Assembly: GCF_023656415.1 (NCBI RefSeq)
Contig: NZ_JAMOIL010000017.1
Location: 1-64,000, forward strand
Direction of reading: 5' to 3'
Length of the DNA stretch: 64,000 nucleotides
From: Nocardioides bruguierae
GTDB taxonomy: Bacteria > Actinomycetota > Actinomycetes > Propionibacteriales > Nocardioidaceae
Position 1 is the stretch's first letter. Each line of letters begins with the position of its first letter. Positions 16,920 through 25,473 of this stretch are shown one piece after another. The notes beneath the pieces are model-generated. The model was given only the letters and a program-made list of their open reading frames with translations. It searched no databases and was not told the DNA's origin. Made by a program: the position numbers and the translations under genes.

Positions 16920-17687
16920 GTGACCGTGCACGTCGTCGGCGCCGGGCCGGGCGCCGCGGACCTGCTGACGCTGCGGGCGGTGGGCCTGCTGGGCGTGGCC
17001 GACGTCGTCCTGTACCCGGGCACCTACCTGGACGAGGCGGTGCTCTCGCACTGTCGGTCGGGGGCGCGGCTGGTGGACACCGCCCGGCTCGACCTGGACG
17101 CGATCCTGGCGGTCATGACGGAGGCCCACGCCCGGGGGGAGGACGTGGTGCGGCTGGTGTCCGGGGACCCGTCGCTGTACTCCGCGCTGCACGAGCAGGC
17201 CGCACGGCTCGACGCGGCCGGCGTGCCGTGGGAGGTCGTGCCGGGCGTCCCGGCGTACGCGGCCGCGGCAGCGCTGGTGGGCCGGGAGCTGACGGTGCCG
17301 CTCGTCGCCCAGTCGGTGGTGCTCACCCGCACCCGGGCGCGCTCCTCGGCGATGCCGGAGGGGGAGACCTGGGAGGCGTTCGCGGCCACGGGTGCGACCC
17401 TCGTCCTGCACCTCGCGATCACGCGGCTGCGTGAGCACCTCGACCGGCTGCTGCCGACGCACGGCGCCGGCTGCCCCGTCGTGGTCGTGCACCGCGCCAG
17501 CCAGCCCGGGGAGCTGGTGCTGCGCGGCACCGTCGGCGGGCCGGCCTGCGTGGCGGACGCCGTGGAGGCGGCAGGCCTGCGGCAGGCGGCGGTCGTGCTG
17601 GTCGGACGGGCGCTCGGGGAGTTCGTCGACGCCGCGGGTGAGTCCTGGTTGTACGCGGCGCATCGCCCGCGGGGTGCGCCGCACTGA
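16920..17687 (+). CDS. cobM: precorrin-4 C11-methyltransferase CobM
   Basis: 255 residues if GTG 16920 is used, which has GAGGTGGG well spaced upstream; GTG 16911 is the alternative. It methylates C-11 of precorrin-4. Motifs: VHVVGAGPGAADLLTLRA, DVVLYPGTYLDEAVL, LVSGDPSLYSALHEQ, VVPGVPAYAAAAA and TRTRARSSAMPEGE, all characteristic of CobM/CbiF. Last gene of the cobG operon, facing the cobL fusion 51 bases away. Confidence 0.95.
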   Translation: MTVHVVGAGPGAADLLTLRAVGLLGVADVVLYPGTYLDEAVLSHCRSGARLVDTARLDLDAILAVMTEAHARGEDVVRLVSGDPSLYSALHEQAARLDAAGVPWEVVPGVPAYAAAAALVGRELTVPLVAQSVVLTRTRARSSAMPEGETWEAFAATGATLVLHLAITRLREHLDRLLPTHGAGCPVVVVHRASQPGELVLRGTVGGPACVADAVEAAGLRQAAVVLVGRALGEFVDAAGESWLYAAHRPRGAPH

Positions 17688-17738
17688 TGCGTCGCCTCGG
17701 GGTCGGTGGTGCTCCCCGCCCCACGGAGCCGACCGCGG

Positions 17739-19418
17739 TCAGGCGTGGGGCTTGGTCCAGGTCCACTGGGTGACGGTGCGGGCGGGGGTCCAGCCGGTGA
17801 ACCGTCCGACGGGCGCAGCGTGCTCGACCGCGAGGCGGGTCAGCTCGCCGCCGTGCCCGGCGTACGCCTCGGCGAGGACCGCCTCGGTCTCCAGGGTCAC
17901 GCCGTGGACGACCAGCCGGCCGCCGGGGCGCAGCCGCTCGCGGCACTCCTCGAGCAGCCCGTGGGCGGTGGCGCCGCCGCCGACGAACACGGCGTTGGGG
18001 GCCGGGAGGTCGGCGAGGGCCCCGGGCGCCCCGCCCTCGACCACGACCAGGTCAGGCACACCGAGCCGGGCGGCGTTGCGGCCGATCCGGGCGACGCGGT
18101 CGGGGTGCTGCTCGATGGCGATCGTGCGGCACGTGGGGTGCGCCCGCATCCACTCGACGCCGACGGACCCGGCCCCCGCGCCGACGTCCCACAGGAGCTC
18201 ACCGGGGCAGGGCGCGAGCCGGGCGAGCGCGGCAGCGCGGAGGTCGCGCTTGGTGAGCTGGCCGTCGTGCTCGAAGGCGTCGTCCGGGAGGCCCGCCACC
18301 CAGCCGATCCCGTGGGCCGCGGCCGAGCGAGGCACCTCCACGCAGACCAGGTTCAGCGCCGGCAGGTCGACCAGGTCGTCGCGGGCGGCGAAGCCCGCGG
18401 CGGTGGTGTCCCAGCGTGCCTGGGTCGGGGCGCCGAGGTCCGCCAGCACGGTCAGCGCCGCGGCGCCCTGACCGGTCGCCACCAGCAACGCGGCCAGGAC
18501 GGCGGGGGTGGTCGCGTCCGAGGACAGCACGACGACCCGGCGGCCCGGGGCGACCTCGCGCAGGACGCGCTCGACGCGACGTCCGACCACGGTGACGACC
18601 GCGCAGGACTCCTCGCCCCAGCCCATCGCGGCCCGGGCCAGCGCCACCGAGGAGACCGCCGGCAGCACCTCGACCCGGTCGGCGCCGAGCAGGTCCACGA
18701 GGGTGGCTCCGACCCCGGAGACCAGCGGGTCGCCCGAGGCCAGGACCACGGCGTCGGGATGCGACGCGAGCAGGTCCACGAGGCTCTCGCGGAACGGGCG
18801 GCCCCAGCTCTCGCGGACCTGGTGCTCCGCGCGGCCCGTGGGCGGGGGGAGCAGCGCGAGGTGCCGCTGCGCGCCCAGCACGGAGGGCGCTGCGAGGACG
18901 CGGTCGCGTCCGGCCGCGGTGAGGTCGCCGTCCGCGCCGATGCCGACGACGGCGACCCGGGGAGCCGTGCCGGCACGCAGCGCGCGCAGGGCGGGCAGCA
19001 CGGCGTCGCGGGTGAGCGGGGCGAGTCCGTGGCCGCCGGGCACCGCGGGATCGGCGTCCGCCGGGTCGAGCCAGCAGAGCTCCTCGATCTCGCCGGCCAC
19101 GACGGGCACGACGGCGGCGCCGGCGGAGTCCCGCGGCAGGTCGGCGACGAAGACGGTCGAGACCACGGTGCGGCCGGGCTCGTTGGCGGCGGCCGCGGTC
19201 CAGTGGCCCAACGGACGGGCCACGAGGTCGGTCAGCCCGACCTCCTCGGCCACCTCGCGGCGAGCGGCGGCCAGCGCGGTCTCGCCCGGCTCGAGCTTGC
19301 CGCCGGGAAGCATGAACGCGGTCGTCCCGCGCTTGCGGACGACGAGTAGCCGCCCCTGCTCGTCGAGGAGGCAGAAGGCGGCGACGACGATCGGGGCGTG
19401 GGCGGCGGACGAGGACAT
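17739..19418 (-). CDS. cobL: NUDIX hydrolase - precorrin-6Y C5,15-methyltransferase (CobL) fusion
   Basis: 559 residues in one uninterrupted frame from ATG 19418. Residues ~8-145 are a NUDIX domain with a perfect box (G40, E46, R54-E55-V56-A57-E58-E59-V60-G61). Residues ~153-370 are CbiE (VAVVGIGADGDLTAAG, VVLASGDPLVSGVG, VLPAVSSVALA), and ~375-559 are CbiT (LTKRDLRAAAL, LLWDVGAGAGSVGVEWMR, VFVGGGATAHGLLEECRERL). CobL methylates C-5 and C-15 and decarboxylates precorrin-6Y. The CbiE-CbiT fusion is standard; the NUDIX head is not. An upstream in-frame extension to 19556 runs into the opposite-strand riboswitch and is rejected. It is transcribed alone, with no B12 element on its own strand. Confidence 0.93.
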   Translation of the reverse strand: MSSSAAHAPIVVAAFCLLDEQGRLLVVRKRGTTAFMLPGGKLEPGETALAAARREVAEEVGLTDLVARPLGHWTAAAANEPGRTVVSTVFVADLPRDSAGAAVVPVVAGEIEELCWLDPADADPAVPGGHGLAPLTRDAVLPALRALRAGTAPRVAVVGIGADGDLTAAGRDRVLAAPSVLGAQRHLALLPPPTGRAEHQVRESWGRPFRESLVDLLASHPDAVVLASGDPLVSGVGATLVDLLGADRVEVLPAVSSVALARAAMGWGEESCAVVTVVGRRVERVLREVAPGRRVVVLSSDATTPAVLAALLVATGQGAAALTVLADLGAPTQARWDTTAAGFAARDDLVDLPALNLVCVEVPRSAAAHGIGWVAGLPDDAFEHDGQLTKRDLRAAALARLAPCPGELLWDVGAGAGSVGVEWMRAHPTCRTIAIEQHPDRVARIGRNAARLGVPDLVVVEGGAPGALADLPAPNAVFVGGGATAHGLLEECRERLRPGGRLVVHGVTLETEAVLAEAYAGHGGELTRLAVEHAAPVGRFTGWTPARTVTQWTWTKPHA

Positions 19419-19474
19419 GGGCGCCGACGCTATCGTGAGCGCACAGCCACGAGGTGCCTCGAGCCACGGTCCGC

Positions 19475-19592
19475 GAGACCGGGGTGCGGAGGAGAATCTG
19501 GGAAGCCGGTGAGAGTCCGGCACAGGCCCGCTGCGGTGACCGGACGTGCACGCCATGCACGAGGCCGGAAGTCCGAAGACCGGCCTCGCGGC
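19475..19592 (+). ncRNA. cobalamin riboswitch upstream of the chelatase-bluB operon
   Basis: Core motifs: GGAAGCCGGTGAGAGTCCGG (about 19500-19520), CACAGGCCCGCTGCGGTGA, and GAGGCCGGAAGTCCGAAGAC followed by CGGCC (19561-19585). It lies in the 208-base gap between divergent cobL and the chelatase gene and controls the plus-strand operon of five genes. Boundaries are approximate. Confidence 0.92.
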
Positions 19593-19626
19593 GTCCTATC
19601 CGATGGCGGACGAGCGGGAGCCTCTC

Positions 19627-21750
19627 ATGCCACAGCAGTCAGACCTGTCCTACCCACTCTCGGCCGTCGTGGGCTCCGAGGACATGGTCCTCTCCCTCGT
19701 CCTGGCCAGCATCGCGCCCGCCCTCGGCGGCGTGCTCGTGCGTGGCGAGAAGGGCACGGCGAAGTCCACCGCGGTGCGGGCGCTGGCGCGCGTCCTGCCG
19801 CCCGTGCGGGTGGTCGAGGGTGACCGGTTCTCCACGGACCCCGACGACGAGGCCGAGGTCTCGCCCGACGGCCCGTTCGGCGTCGACGCCGCGGTCACCA
19901 GCCGGCCGGTGCGGCTCGTCGAGCTGCCCGTGGGCGCCGGCGAGGACCGCGTGACCGGCTCCCTGCACCTCGAGCGGGCGCTGGCCGACGGCGTCGCCGA
20001 GTACGAGCCCGGCCTGCTCGCCCGCGCCCACCGCGGCCTGCTCTACGTCGACGAGGTCAACCTCCTCCACGACCACCTCGTCGACCTTCTCCTCGACGCC
20101 TCCGCCACCGGCCGCGCCACCGTCGAGCGCGACGGTGTCTCGCTGACCCACCCCGCGCGGTTCGTGCTCGTCGGCACGATGAACCCCGAGGAGGGCGAGC
20201 TGCGCCCGCAGCTGCTCGACCGGTTCGGCCTCGCCGTCGACGTCGCCGCCCCCCGCGACCCGGCGACCCGGGTCGAGGTCGTCCGCCGTCGGCTCGCCTA
20301 CGAGGCGGACCCCGCCGCCTTCGTCGCCCGCTTCGCCCAGGACGAGCACCTGCTCGCCTCCCGGATCGCCGACGCCCGGGACCTCGCCGCCTCCGTCGTC
20401 CTGGGCGACGCGATGCTGCTCGCCGTCGCCCAGGTCTGCGCCGCGTTCGAGGTCGACGGGCTGCGCGCCGACATCGTCACCGCCCGCGCCGCCGTCGCCC
20501 ACGCCGCCTGGTGCGGCCGCACCGGCGTCACGCGCGAGGACGTCCGGGTCGCCGCCCGGCTCGCGCTCCCGCACCGGCGCCGCCGCTCGCCCTTCGACAG
20601 CCCCGGCCTCGACGACGACCTGCTCGACCAGGCCCTCGACGACGCCCTCGGCCCGGACGACGAGCCCGAGCCCCCGACCCCCGACGGCGGCACCGACGGC
20701 GGCGGCGGCGGCGGCGGCGGCGGCGACGGCCCCGGCGACTCGGACGGCCCCGCCACCGACGAGCGCCCCGGCACCGCCCCCGAGGGCGGGACGTCATCCA
20801 CCCCGGACGTCCCCTCCGCACGGACGGATGACGTCCCTGCCCCGCAGCCCCACGCGCCGCAGCCCGAGCCGCCGCAGCAGCCCGCCGGCCCCACGACCAC
20901 CGCCGCCGCGGACGCGCCCTTCCGCACCCGCCTGCTCCAGGCGAGGGGCACGACCCGGGGGAGGTCGCGCAGCGACGCCGGCCGCCGCAGCCGCGCCGAG
21001 TCCGCCACCGGCCGCCGCACCGGGGCCCGCCCGGCGTCCCGCGGTGGGTCGCTGCACCTGCTGGAGACGCTGCGTGCGGCGATCCCGCACCAGGCCGCGC
21101 GGGGCCGCGGCACGGGTGCCGGGGGCGGCGACCGCCTGCTGATCGAGCGGTCGGACCTGCGCGAGGCGGTCCGCGAGGGGCGCGAGGCCAACCTCGTCCT
21201 GTTCTGCGTCGACGCGTCCGGCTCCATGGCGGCGCGCAGCCGGATGGCGGCCGTGAAGGCGACGATCCTGAGCCTCCTGCTGGACGCCTACCAGCGCCGC
21301 GACACCGTCGGCCTGGTGACGTTCCGCGGCAGCGCCGCGGAGCTGCTGCTCCCGCCGACCGGCTCGGTCGACGTGGCCGCGGCCCGGCTGGAGCAGATGC
21401 CCGCCGGCGGGCGCACCCCGCTCGCCGAGGGCCTCGCCGAGTGCGCCCGCGTGCTCGACCGGGAGCGCCGCCGTGCCGGCGCGCGACGTCCCCTGCTCGT
21501 CGTGGTCACCGATGGCCGCGCCACCAGCGGTCCCAACGCCCTCACCCGCTCTCTCGAGGCCGCCGACGTGCTGGCCGCCGACGGCGTCGACACCGTCGTC
21601 GTCGACTGCGAGGCCGGCCCGATGCGCCTCGGCCTGGCCCGCACGCTCGCCGCCCGCCTGGGCGCCGAGCACCTGCCCGTCGGCACCGTCGACGCCTCCG
21701 CGCTGGACGCCGCCGTGCGGGGCTCGATCCTCCGCGGACGCGCGGCGTGA
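19627..21750 (+). CDS. ChlI-ChlD type AAA+/VWA chelatase subunit fusion (putative cobaltochelatase motor)
   Basis: 707 residues from ATG 19627 (GGGAG upstream). Residues ~1-330 are a ChlI/BchI AAA+ domain: Walker A GEKGTAKST (40-48), LLYVDEVNLLHDHLVDLLLD (Walker B and insert), and MNPEEGELRPQLLDRFGL. A Pro/Gly/Asp-rich linker with a run of ten glycines (about 359-368) follows. Residues ~520-700 are a von Willebrand A domain with MIDAS motif DASGSMA (about 528) and VVVTDGRATSG. As the only AAA+/VWA chelatase gene beside B12 genes it is the best partner for CobN. Mg-chelatase activity is less likely, since no bacteriochlorophyll genes are present. Coupled to bluB by GTGA. Confidence 0.88.
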   Translation: MPQQSDLSYPLSAVVGSEDMVLSLVLASIAPALGGVLVRGEKGTAKSTAVRALARVLPPVRVVEGDRFSTDPDDEAEVSPDGPFGVDAAVTSRPVRLVELPVGAGEDRVTGSLHLERALADGVAEYEPGLLARAHRGLLYVDEVNLLHDHLVDLLLDASATGRATVERDGVSLTHPARFVLVGTMNPEEGELRPQLLDRFGLAVDVAAPRDPATRVEVVRRRLAYEADPAAFVARFAQDEHLLASRIADARDLAASVVLGDAMLLAVAQVCAAFEVDGLRADIVTARAAVAHAAWCGRTGVTREDVRVAARLALPHRRRRSPFDSPGLDDDLLDQALDDALGPDDEPEPPTPDGGTDGGGGGGGGGDGPGDSDGPATDERPGTAPEGGTSSTPDVPSARTDDVPAPQPHAPQPEPPQQPAGPTTTAAADAPFRTRLLQARGTTRGRSRSDAGRRSRAESATGRRTGARPASRGGSLHLLETLRAAIPHQAARGRGTGAGGGDRLLIERSDLREAVREGREANLVLFCVDASGSMAARSRMAAVKATILSLLLDAYQRRDTVGLVTFRGSAAELLLPPTGSVDVAAARLEQMPAGGRTPLAEGLAECARVLDRERRRAGARRPLLVVVTDGRATSGPNALTRSLEAADVLAADGVDTVVVDCEAGPMRLGLARTLAARLGAEHLPVGTVDASALDAAVRGSILRGRAA

Positions 21751-22409
21751 CGGCGGCGACCCGTCCCGCCCGCCACCCGCTCTACGACGTCATCGAGGCC
21801 CGCAGGGACGTGCGGGCGGAGTTCACCGGCGAGCCGGTGGCGGACGAGGTGCTGGGCCGCGTCCTCGAGGCGGCGCACGCCGCGCCGAGCGTCGGGCTGA
21901 CGCAGCCGTGGGACTTCGTGCTGGTCCGCGAGCCGGCGACGATCGTGCGGTTCGCCGAGCACGTGGCGGCCGAGCGGGCGGCGTTCGCGGCCGAGCTGCC
22001 TCCCGACCGGAGGGCGGTCTTCGAGCCGATCAAGACCGACGGGGTGCGCGAGAGCGGGCTCGGTGTGGTCGTCACCCACGACCCCGGTCGCGGCGGACAC
22101 CACGTCCTGGGCTCTCGGACGGTCGAGGACACCAGGCTGTTCTCCAGCGTCCTGGCGATCCAGAACCTCTGGCTCGCCGCCACCGCGGAGGGGCTGGGCC
22201 TGGGCTGGGTGTCGTTCTACCGCGAGGAGGTGCTGGCCGCGTTGGTCGGCGCTCCGGAGGGGGTCCGTCCGATCGCCTGGCTCTGCCTCGGTCACGTCGG
22301 CCACCGCCAGACCGTTCCCGACCTCGAGCGCCACGGCTGGCGCTCGCGGCGTCCGCTGGCCGACGCCGTCCACCACGAGACCTACGGCGGCCGCGCGCGG
22401 CGTCGGTGA
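21747..22409 (+). CDS. bluB: 5,6-dimethylbenzimidazole synthase BluB
   Basis: 220 residues from GTG 21747. BluB cannibalises FMNH2 with oxygen to make DMB, the lower ligand. Nitroreductase-fold motifs: EARRDVRAEFTG at the N-terminus, EAAHAAPSVGLTQPWDFVLV, RLFSSVLAIQNLWLAATAEGLGLGWVSF and RPIAWLCLGHV. This supports a fully aerobic B12 route. Its product feeds CobT (gene at 11110). Ends 9 bases before cobO. Confidence 0.95.
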   Translation: MTAATRPARHPLYDVIEARRDVRAEFTGEPVADEVLGRVLEAAHAAPSVGLTQPWDFVLVREPATIVRFAEHVAAERAAFAAELPPDRRAVFEPIKTDGVRESGLGVVVTHDPGRGGHHVLGSRTVEDTRLFSSVLAIQNLWLAATAEGLGLGWVSFYREEVLAALVGAPEGVRPIAWLCLGHVGHRQTVPDLERHGWRSRRPLADAVHHETYGGRARRR

Positions 22410-22418
22410 GGAGATCTG

Positions 22419-23033
22419 ATGCCCCAGGGCAAGCCGCTCGTCGTCCCGGACGACGGGCTCACGACCGCGCAGCGCCGCTCGCTGCCGTTGCTGATGGTCC
22501 ACACGGGTGACGGCAAGGGGAAGTCGACCGCCGCCTTCGGCCTCGCGATGCGCGCCTGGAACCAGGGCTGGGACGTCGGGGTCTTCCAGTTCGTGAAGTC
22601 CGCGAAGTGGCGGATCGGCGAGCAGACCGTGCTCGAGCGGCTCGGCGAGCTGCACGAGCAGACCGGCGAGGGCGGGCCCGTGACCTGGCACAAGATGGGC
22701 GCCGGGTGGTCGTGGTCGCGCAAGGCCGGGGAGGAGACGGACCACGCCGCCGACGCCGCCGAGGGCTGGGCCGAGGTGCGCCGCGCCATCGCGCAGGAGC
22801 GCCACGACCTCTACGTGCTCGACGAGTTCACCTACCCGATGGAGTGGGGCTGGGTGGACGTCGAGGAGGTGGTCTCCACCCTCCGCGACCGTCCCGGTCG
22901 GCAGTACGTGGTGGTCACCGGACGTCGCGCGCACCCGGCGCTCGTCGAGGCCGCGGACCTGGTCACCGACATGACCAAGGTGAAGCACCAGATGGATCGG
23001 GGGCAGAAGGGGCAGAAGGGCATCGAGTGGTGA
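22419..23033 (+). CDS. cobO: cob(I)yrinic acid a,c-diamide adenosyltransferase CobO (BtuR type)
   Basis: 204 residues from ATG 22419 (GAGGAG upstream). It transfers the adenosyl group from ATP to the reduced corrinoid. P-loop HTGDGKGKSTAAFG lies near residue 28; also VFQFVKSAKWRIGEQ, DLYVLDEFTYPMEWGWVD, VVTGRRAHPALVEAADLVTDM and VKHQMDRGQKGQKGIEW at the C-terminus, the invariant end of this family. The stop overlaps the cobB GTG. Confidence 0.97.
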   Translation: MPQGKPLVVPDDGLTTAQRRSLPLLMVHTGDGKGKSTAAFGLAMRAWNQGWDVGVFQFVKSAKWRIGEQTVLERLGELHEQTGEGGPVTWHKMGAGWSWSRKAGEETDHAADAAEGWAEVRRAIAQERHDLYVLDEFTYPMEWGWVDVEEVVSTLRDRPGRQYVVVTGRRAHPALVEAADLVTDMTKVKHQMDRGQKGQKGIEW

Positions 23034-24427
23034 GCGCTTCCCACGCCCTGGCCCGCGTCCTGCTGGCCGCCCCGAGCACCGGCGCCGGGAAGACGACCCT
23101 CGCCACCGGCGTGATGGCGGCGCTGCGCCGCCGTGGGCTGGAGGTGTCGGGGCACAAGGTCGGCCCCGACTACATCGACCCCGGCTACCACGCGCTCGCC
23201 ACGGGTCGTCCCGGGCGCAACCTGGACCCGCACCTGGTCGGCGAGGAGCGGGTCGCCCCGCTGCTCCTGCACGGAGCGAGCACCCCACGCCCGGCCGACG
23301 TCGCCGTGATCGAGGGCGTCATGGGGCTCTTCGACGGCCGCGTCGGCACGGACGGCTTCGCCTCCTCCGCCCACGTCGCCACCCTGACCCGCACGCCGGT
23401 CGTGCTGGTCGTCGACTGCGCCCGTGCCTCCCGCACGGTGGGCGCGGTCGTCCACGGGCTGGTGACGTACGACCCGTCCGTCCAGGTGGCGGGGGTGATC
23501 CTCAACCGCGTCGGCAGCCCGCGGCACGCCGCCGAGGTGGCGTCGTCGGTGCGGGTGCCGGTGCTCGGCCAGGTGCCGCGGGACGAGTCCGTCGCCACCC
23601 CGTCGCGGCACCTGGGGCTCGTGCCGGCCGCCGAGCGCGGGATGGTCGAGGCCGAGCTCGATCCGCTCGTCGCGCTGGTCGAGGCACACGTGGACCTGGA
23701 CGCCGTCCTGGACGTGGCACGCAGCGCCCCGGAGCTCGAGGTCGAGCCGTGGAGCCCGCCGCTCGCCCCGCCCCGGCCCGCGCAGACCCGGGCCGGCGCG
23801 CTCCCCGTGGTCGCCGTCGCCGGCGGCCGCGCCTTCACGTTCCGCTACGCCGAGACCGAGGAGCTGCTGCGTGCGGCGGGCTGCGACGTCGTCGTCCTCG
23901 ACCCCACGAGCGCGCCGGCCCTGCCGGCCGGGGTGGCAGGGCTGTACCTCGGCGGGGGCTTCCCCGAGGTGCACGTGAACGCGCTCGCGGAGAACGTCTC
24001 GCTGGTGGGCCAGCTGCGCGACGCGGTGCGCTCGGGCCTCCCGACCGTCGCCGAGTGCGCCGGGCTGCTCTACCTGTGCCGCACCCTCGACGGGGTGTCG
24101 ATGATCGGCGCGATCGACGCCGACGCGGCGATGCACGAGCGGCTGACGCTGCGCTACCCGGAGGCCGTCGCGGTCTCGGACTCGCTGCTCACCCGGGTCG
24201 GCGAGAGCGTGACCGGGCACGAGTTCCACCGCACCCGCGTCACCCCGACCGCCGGGGCGGCGCCCGCGTGGAGGGTGGCCGACGGCCCGCACGGCGCCGG
24301 CTTCGGAGCAGGAGGCGGGGTCGAGGGCTTCACGAGCCCCACACTGCACGCCTCCTACCTGCACACCCACTGGGCCGGTCAGCCGCAGATGGCGCAGCGC
24401 TTCGTGGAGGCGGTGCGCGCGTGGTGA
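23030..24427 (+). CDS. cobB: hydrogenobyrinic/cobyrinic acid a,c-diamide synthase CobB
   Basis: 465 residues from GTG 23030. It amidates the a and c carboxylates with glutamine and ATP. The N-terminal ATPase domain has APSTGAGKTTLATG (12-25) and HKVGPDYIDPGYH. The C-terminal amidotransferase has LYLGGGFPEVH and the nucleophile cysteine in AECAGLLYLC (about residue 343), plus SYLHTHW near the end. In the aerobic pathway this precedes cobalt insertion by CobN. Coupled to cobO and cobC by GTGA overlaps. Confidence 0.96.
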   Translation: MSASHALARVLLAAPSTGAGKTTLATGVMAALRRRGLEVSGHKVGPDYIDPGYHALATGRPGRNLDPHLVGEERVAPLLLHGASTPRPADVAVIEGVMGLFDGRVGTDGFASSAHVATLTRTPVVLVVDCARASRTVGAVVHGLVTYDPSVQVAGVILNRVGSPRHAAEVASSVRVPVLGQVPRDESVATPSRHLGLVPAAERGMVEAELDPLVALVEAHVDLDAVLDVARSAPELEVEPWSPPLAPPRPAQTRAGALPVVAVAGGRAFTFRYAETEELLRAAGCDVVVLDPTSAPALPAGVAGLYLGGGFPEVHVNALAENVSLVGQLRDAVRSGLPTVAECAGLLYLCRTLDGVSMIGAIDADAAMHERLTLRYPEAVAVSDSLLTRVGESVTGHEFHRTRVTPTAGAAPAWRVADGPHGAGFGAGGGVEGFTSPTLHASYLHTHWAGQPQMAQRFVEAVRAW

Positions 24428-25473
24428 GCGTTCCCGGGGTCGCGGGCGACCCGGGCACCGACCTCCTGCACCACGGCGACGTCGAGGTCCGGGGAGCCGG
24501 GCTGCTCGACCTCGCCGTCAACGTCCACCCCCACGGTCCGCCGCGCTGGCTCGCCCAGGCGTTGCGCGACAGCGTCGAGGACGTCGCCGCCTACCCTGAC
24601 GCGCGCGCCGCCGAGGTCGCGCTCGCCCGAAACCACGGTCGCGACCCCCGCGAGGTGCTGGCCACTGCCGGCGCCACCGAGGCGTTCACCCTGCTCGCCC
24701 GGATGCGCCCGTGGCGGCGGCCCGTCGTCGTGCACCCGCAGTTCACCGAGCCGCACGCAGCGCTGGAGCAGGCCGGGCACCGCGTCGAGGTCGTGCTGAC
24801 CTCCGGCGACCACCGCCTGGCCACGGCGGCCGTCCCCGAGGACGCCGACCTGGTCGTCCTCGGCAACCCGACGAACCCCACGGGGGTCCTGCACCCGCGC
24901 GAGGACGTGCTGGCGCTGACCCGGCCCGGCCGGCTCGTCGTGGTCGACGAGGCGTTCATGGACGCGTTGCCCGGGGAGCCCTCCTCGCTCGCGGGATCTC
25001 CCGTGGAGGGCGTCGTGGTCGTCCGCAGCCTCACCAAGACCTGGGCGATCCCGGGCGTGCGCGCGGGCTACCTGCTGGGTGGCCCGGACGACGTCGACAC
25101 ACTCCGCGCCGCCCGCCCGCCGTGGTCGTTCTCGGCCGCCGCGTGCGCGGCGGTCCTCGCCATCAGCACGCCGCAGGGGGCTGCCGAGCAGGCCCGGCGT
25201 GCGACCGAGCTGTCGGACTGGTCGGCCTCGATGGCGACGCAGCTCCGCGCGCGCGGGGTGGAGGTCGTGGCGGGCAGCGCGCCGTTCCTCCTCGCCAGGC
25301 TCGGTGAGGGGACGCACCGGCGTCTGCGCGAGGTCGGCGTAGCGTCGCGGCGTTGCGACACCTTCCCCGGGCTCGACGACGGCTGGGTCCGCCTGGCCGC
25401 GAGACCGCCGGCCACCGTGGCCGTGCTGCTGCGGGCACTGGAAGCATGCGGAATGCGCGGTTGCGGCCCGTGA
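24424..25473 (+). CDS. cobC: PLP-dependent CobC (threonine-phosphate decarboxylase-like)
   Basis: 349 residues from GTG 24424 (overlaps the cobB stop); GTG 24421 in the same frame is also possible. An aminotransferase class I/II fold with LDLAVNVHPHGPP, AGATEAFTLLARM, VVLGNPTNPTGVLHP, VVVDEAFMDALPGE and the lysine motif VRSLTKTWAIPGVRAGYLLG. It probably makes aminopropanol phosphate from threonine phosphate for CobD (8620-9657). The usual NPLG near the start reads NVHPHG, a minor variation. Last gene of the riboswitch-controlled operon. Confidence 0.9.
   Translation: MSVPGVAGDPGTDLLHHGDVEVRGAGLLDLAVNVHPHGPPRWLAQALRDSVEDVAAYPDARAAEVALARNHGRDPREVLATAGATEAFTLLARMRPWRRPVVVHPQFTEPHAALEQAGHRVEVVLTSGDHRLATAAVPEDADLVVLGNPTNPTGVLHPREDVLALTRPGRLVVVDEAFMDALPGEPSSLAGSPVEGVVVVRSLTKTWAIPGVRAGYLLGGPDDVDTLRAARPPWSFSAAACAAVLAISTPQGAAEQARRATELSDWSASMATQLRARGVEVVAGSAPFLLARLGEGTHRRLREVGVASRRCDTFPGLDDGWVRLAARPPATVAVLLRALEACGMRGCGP

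Noticed and set aside
19419..19556. N-terminal extension of the NUDIX-CobL fusion
   Set aside because: The in-frame extension lies in antisense to the conserved cobalamin riboswitch and has no protein-like features; NUDIX begins naturally after ATG 19418.
20698..20733. GGC repeat as a microsatellite or CRISPR-like array
   Set aside because: It encodes the glycine linker between the ChlI and ChlD domains and has no spacer structure.
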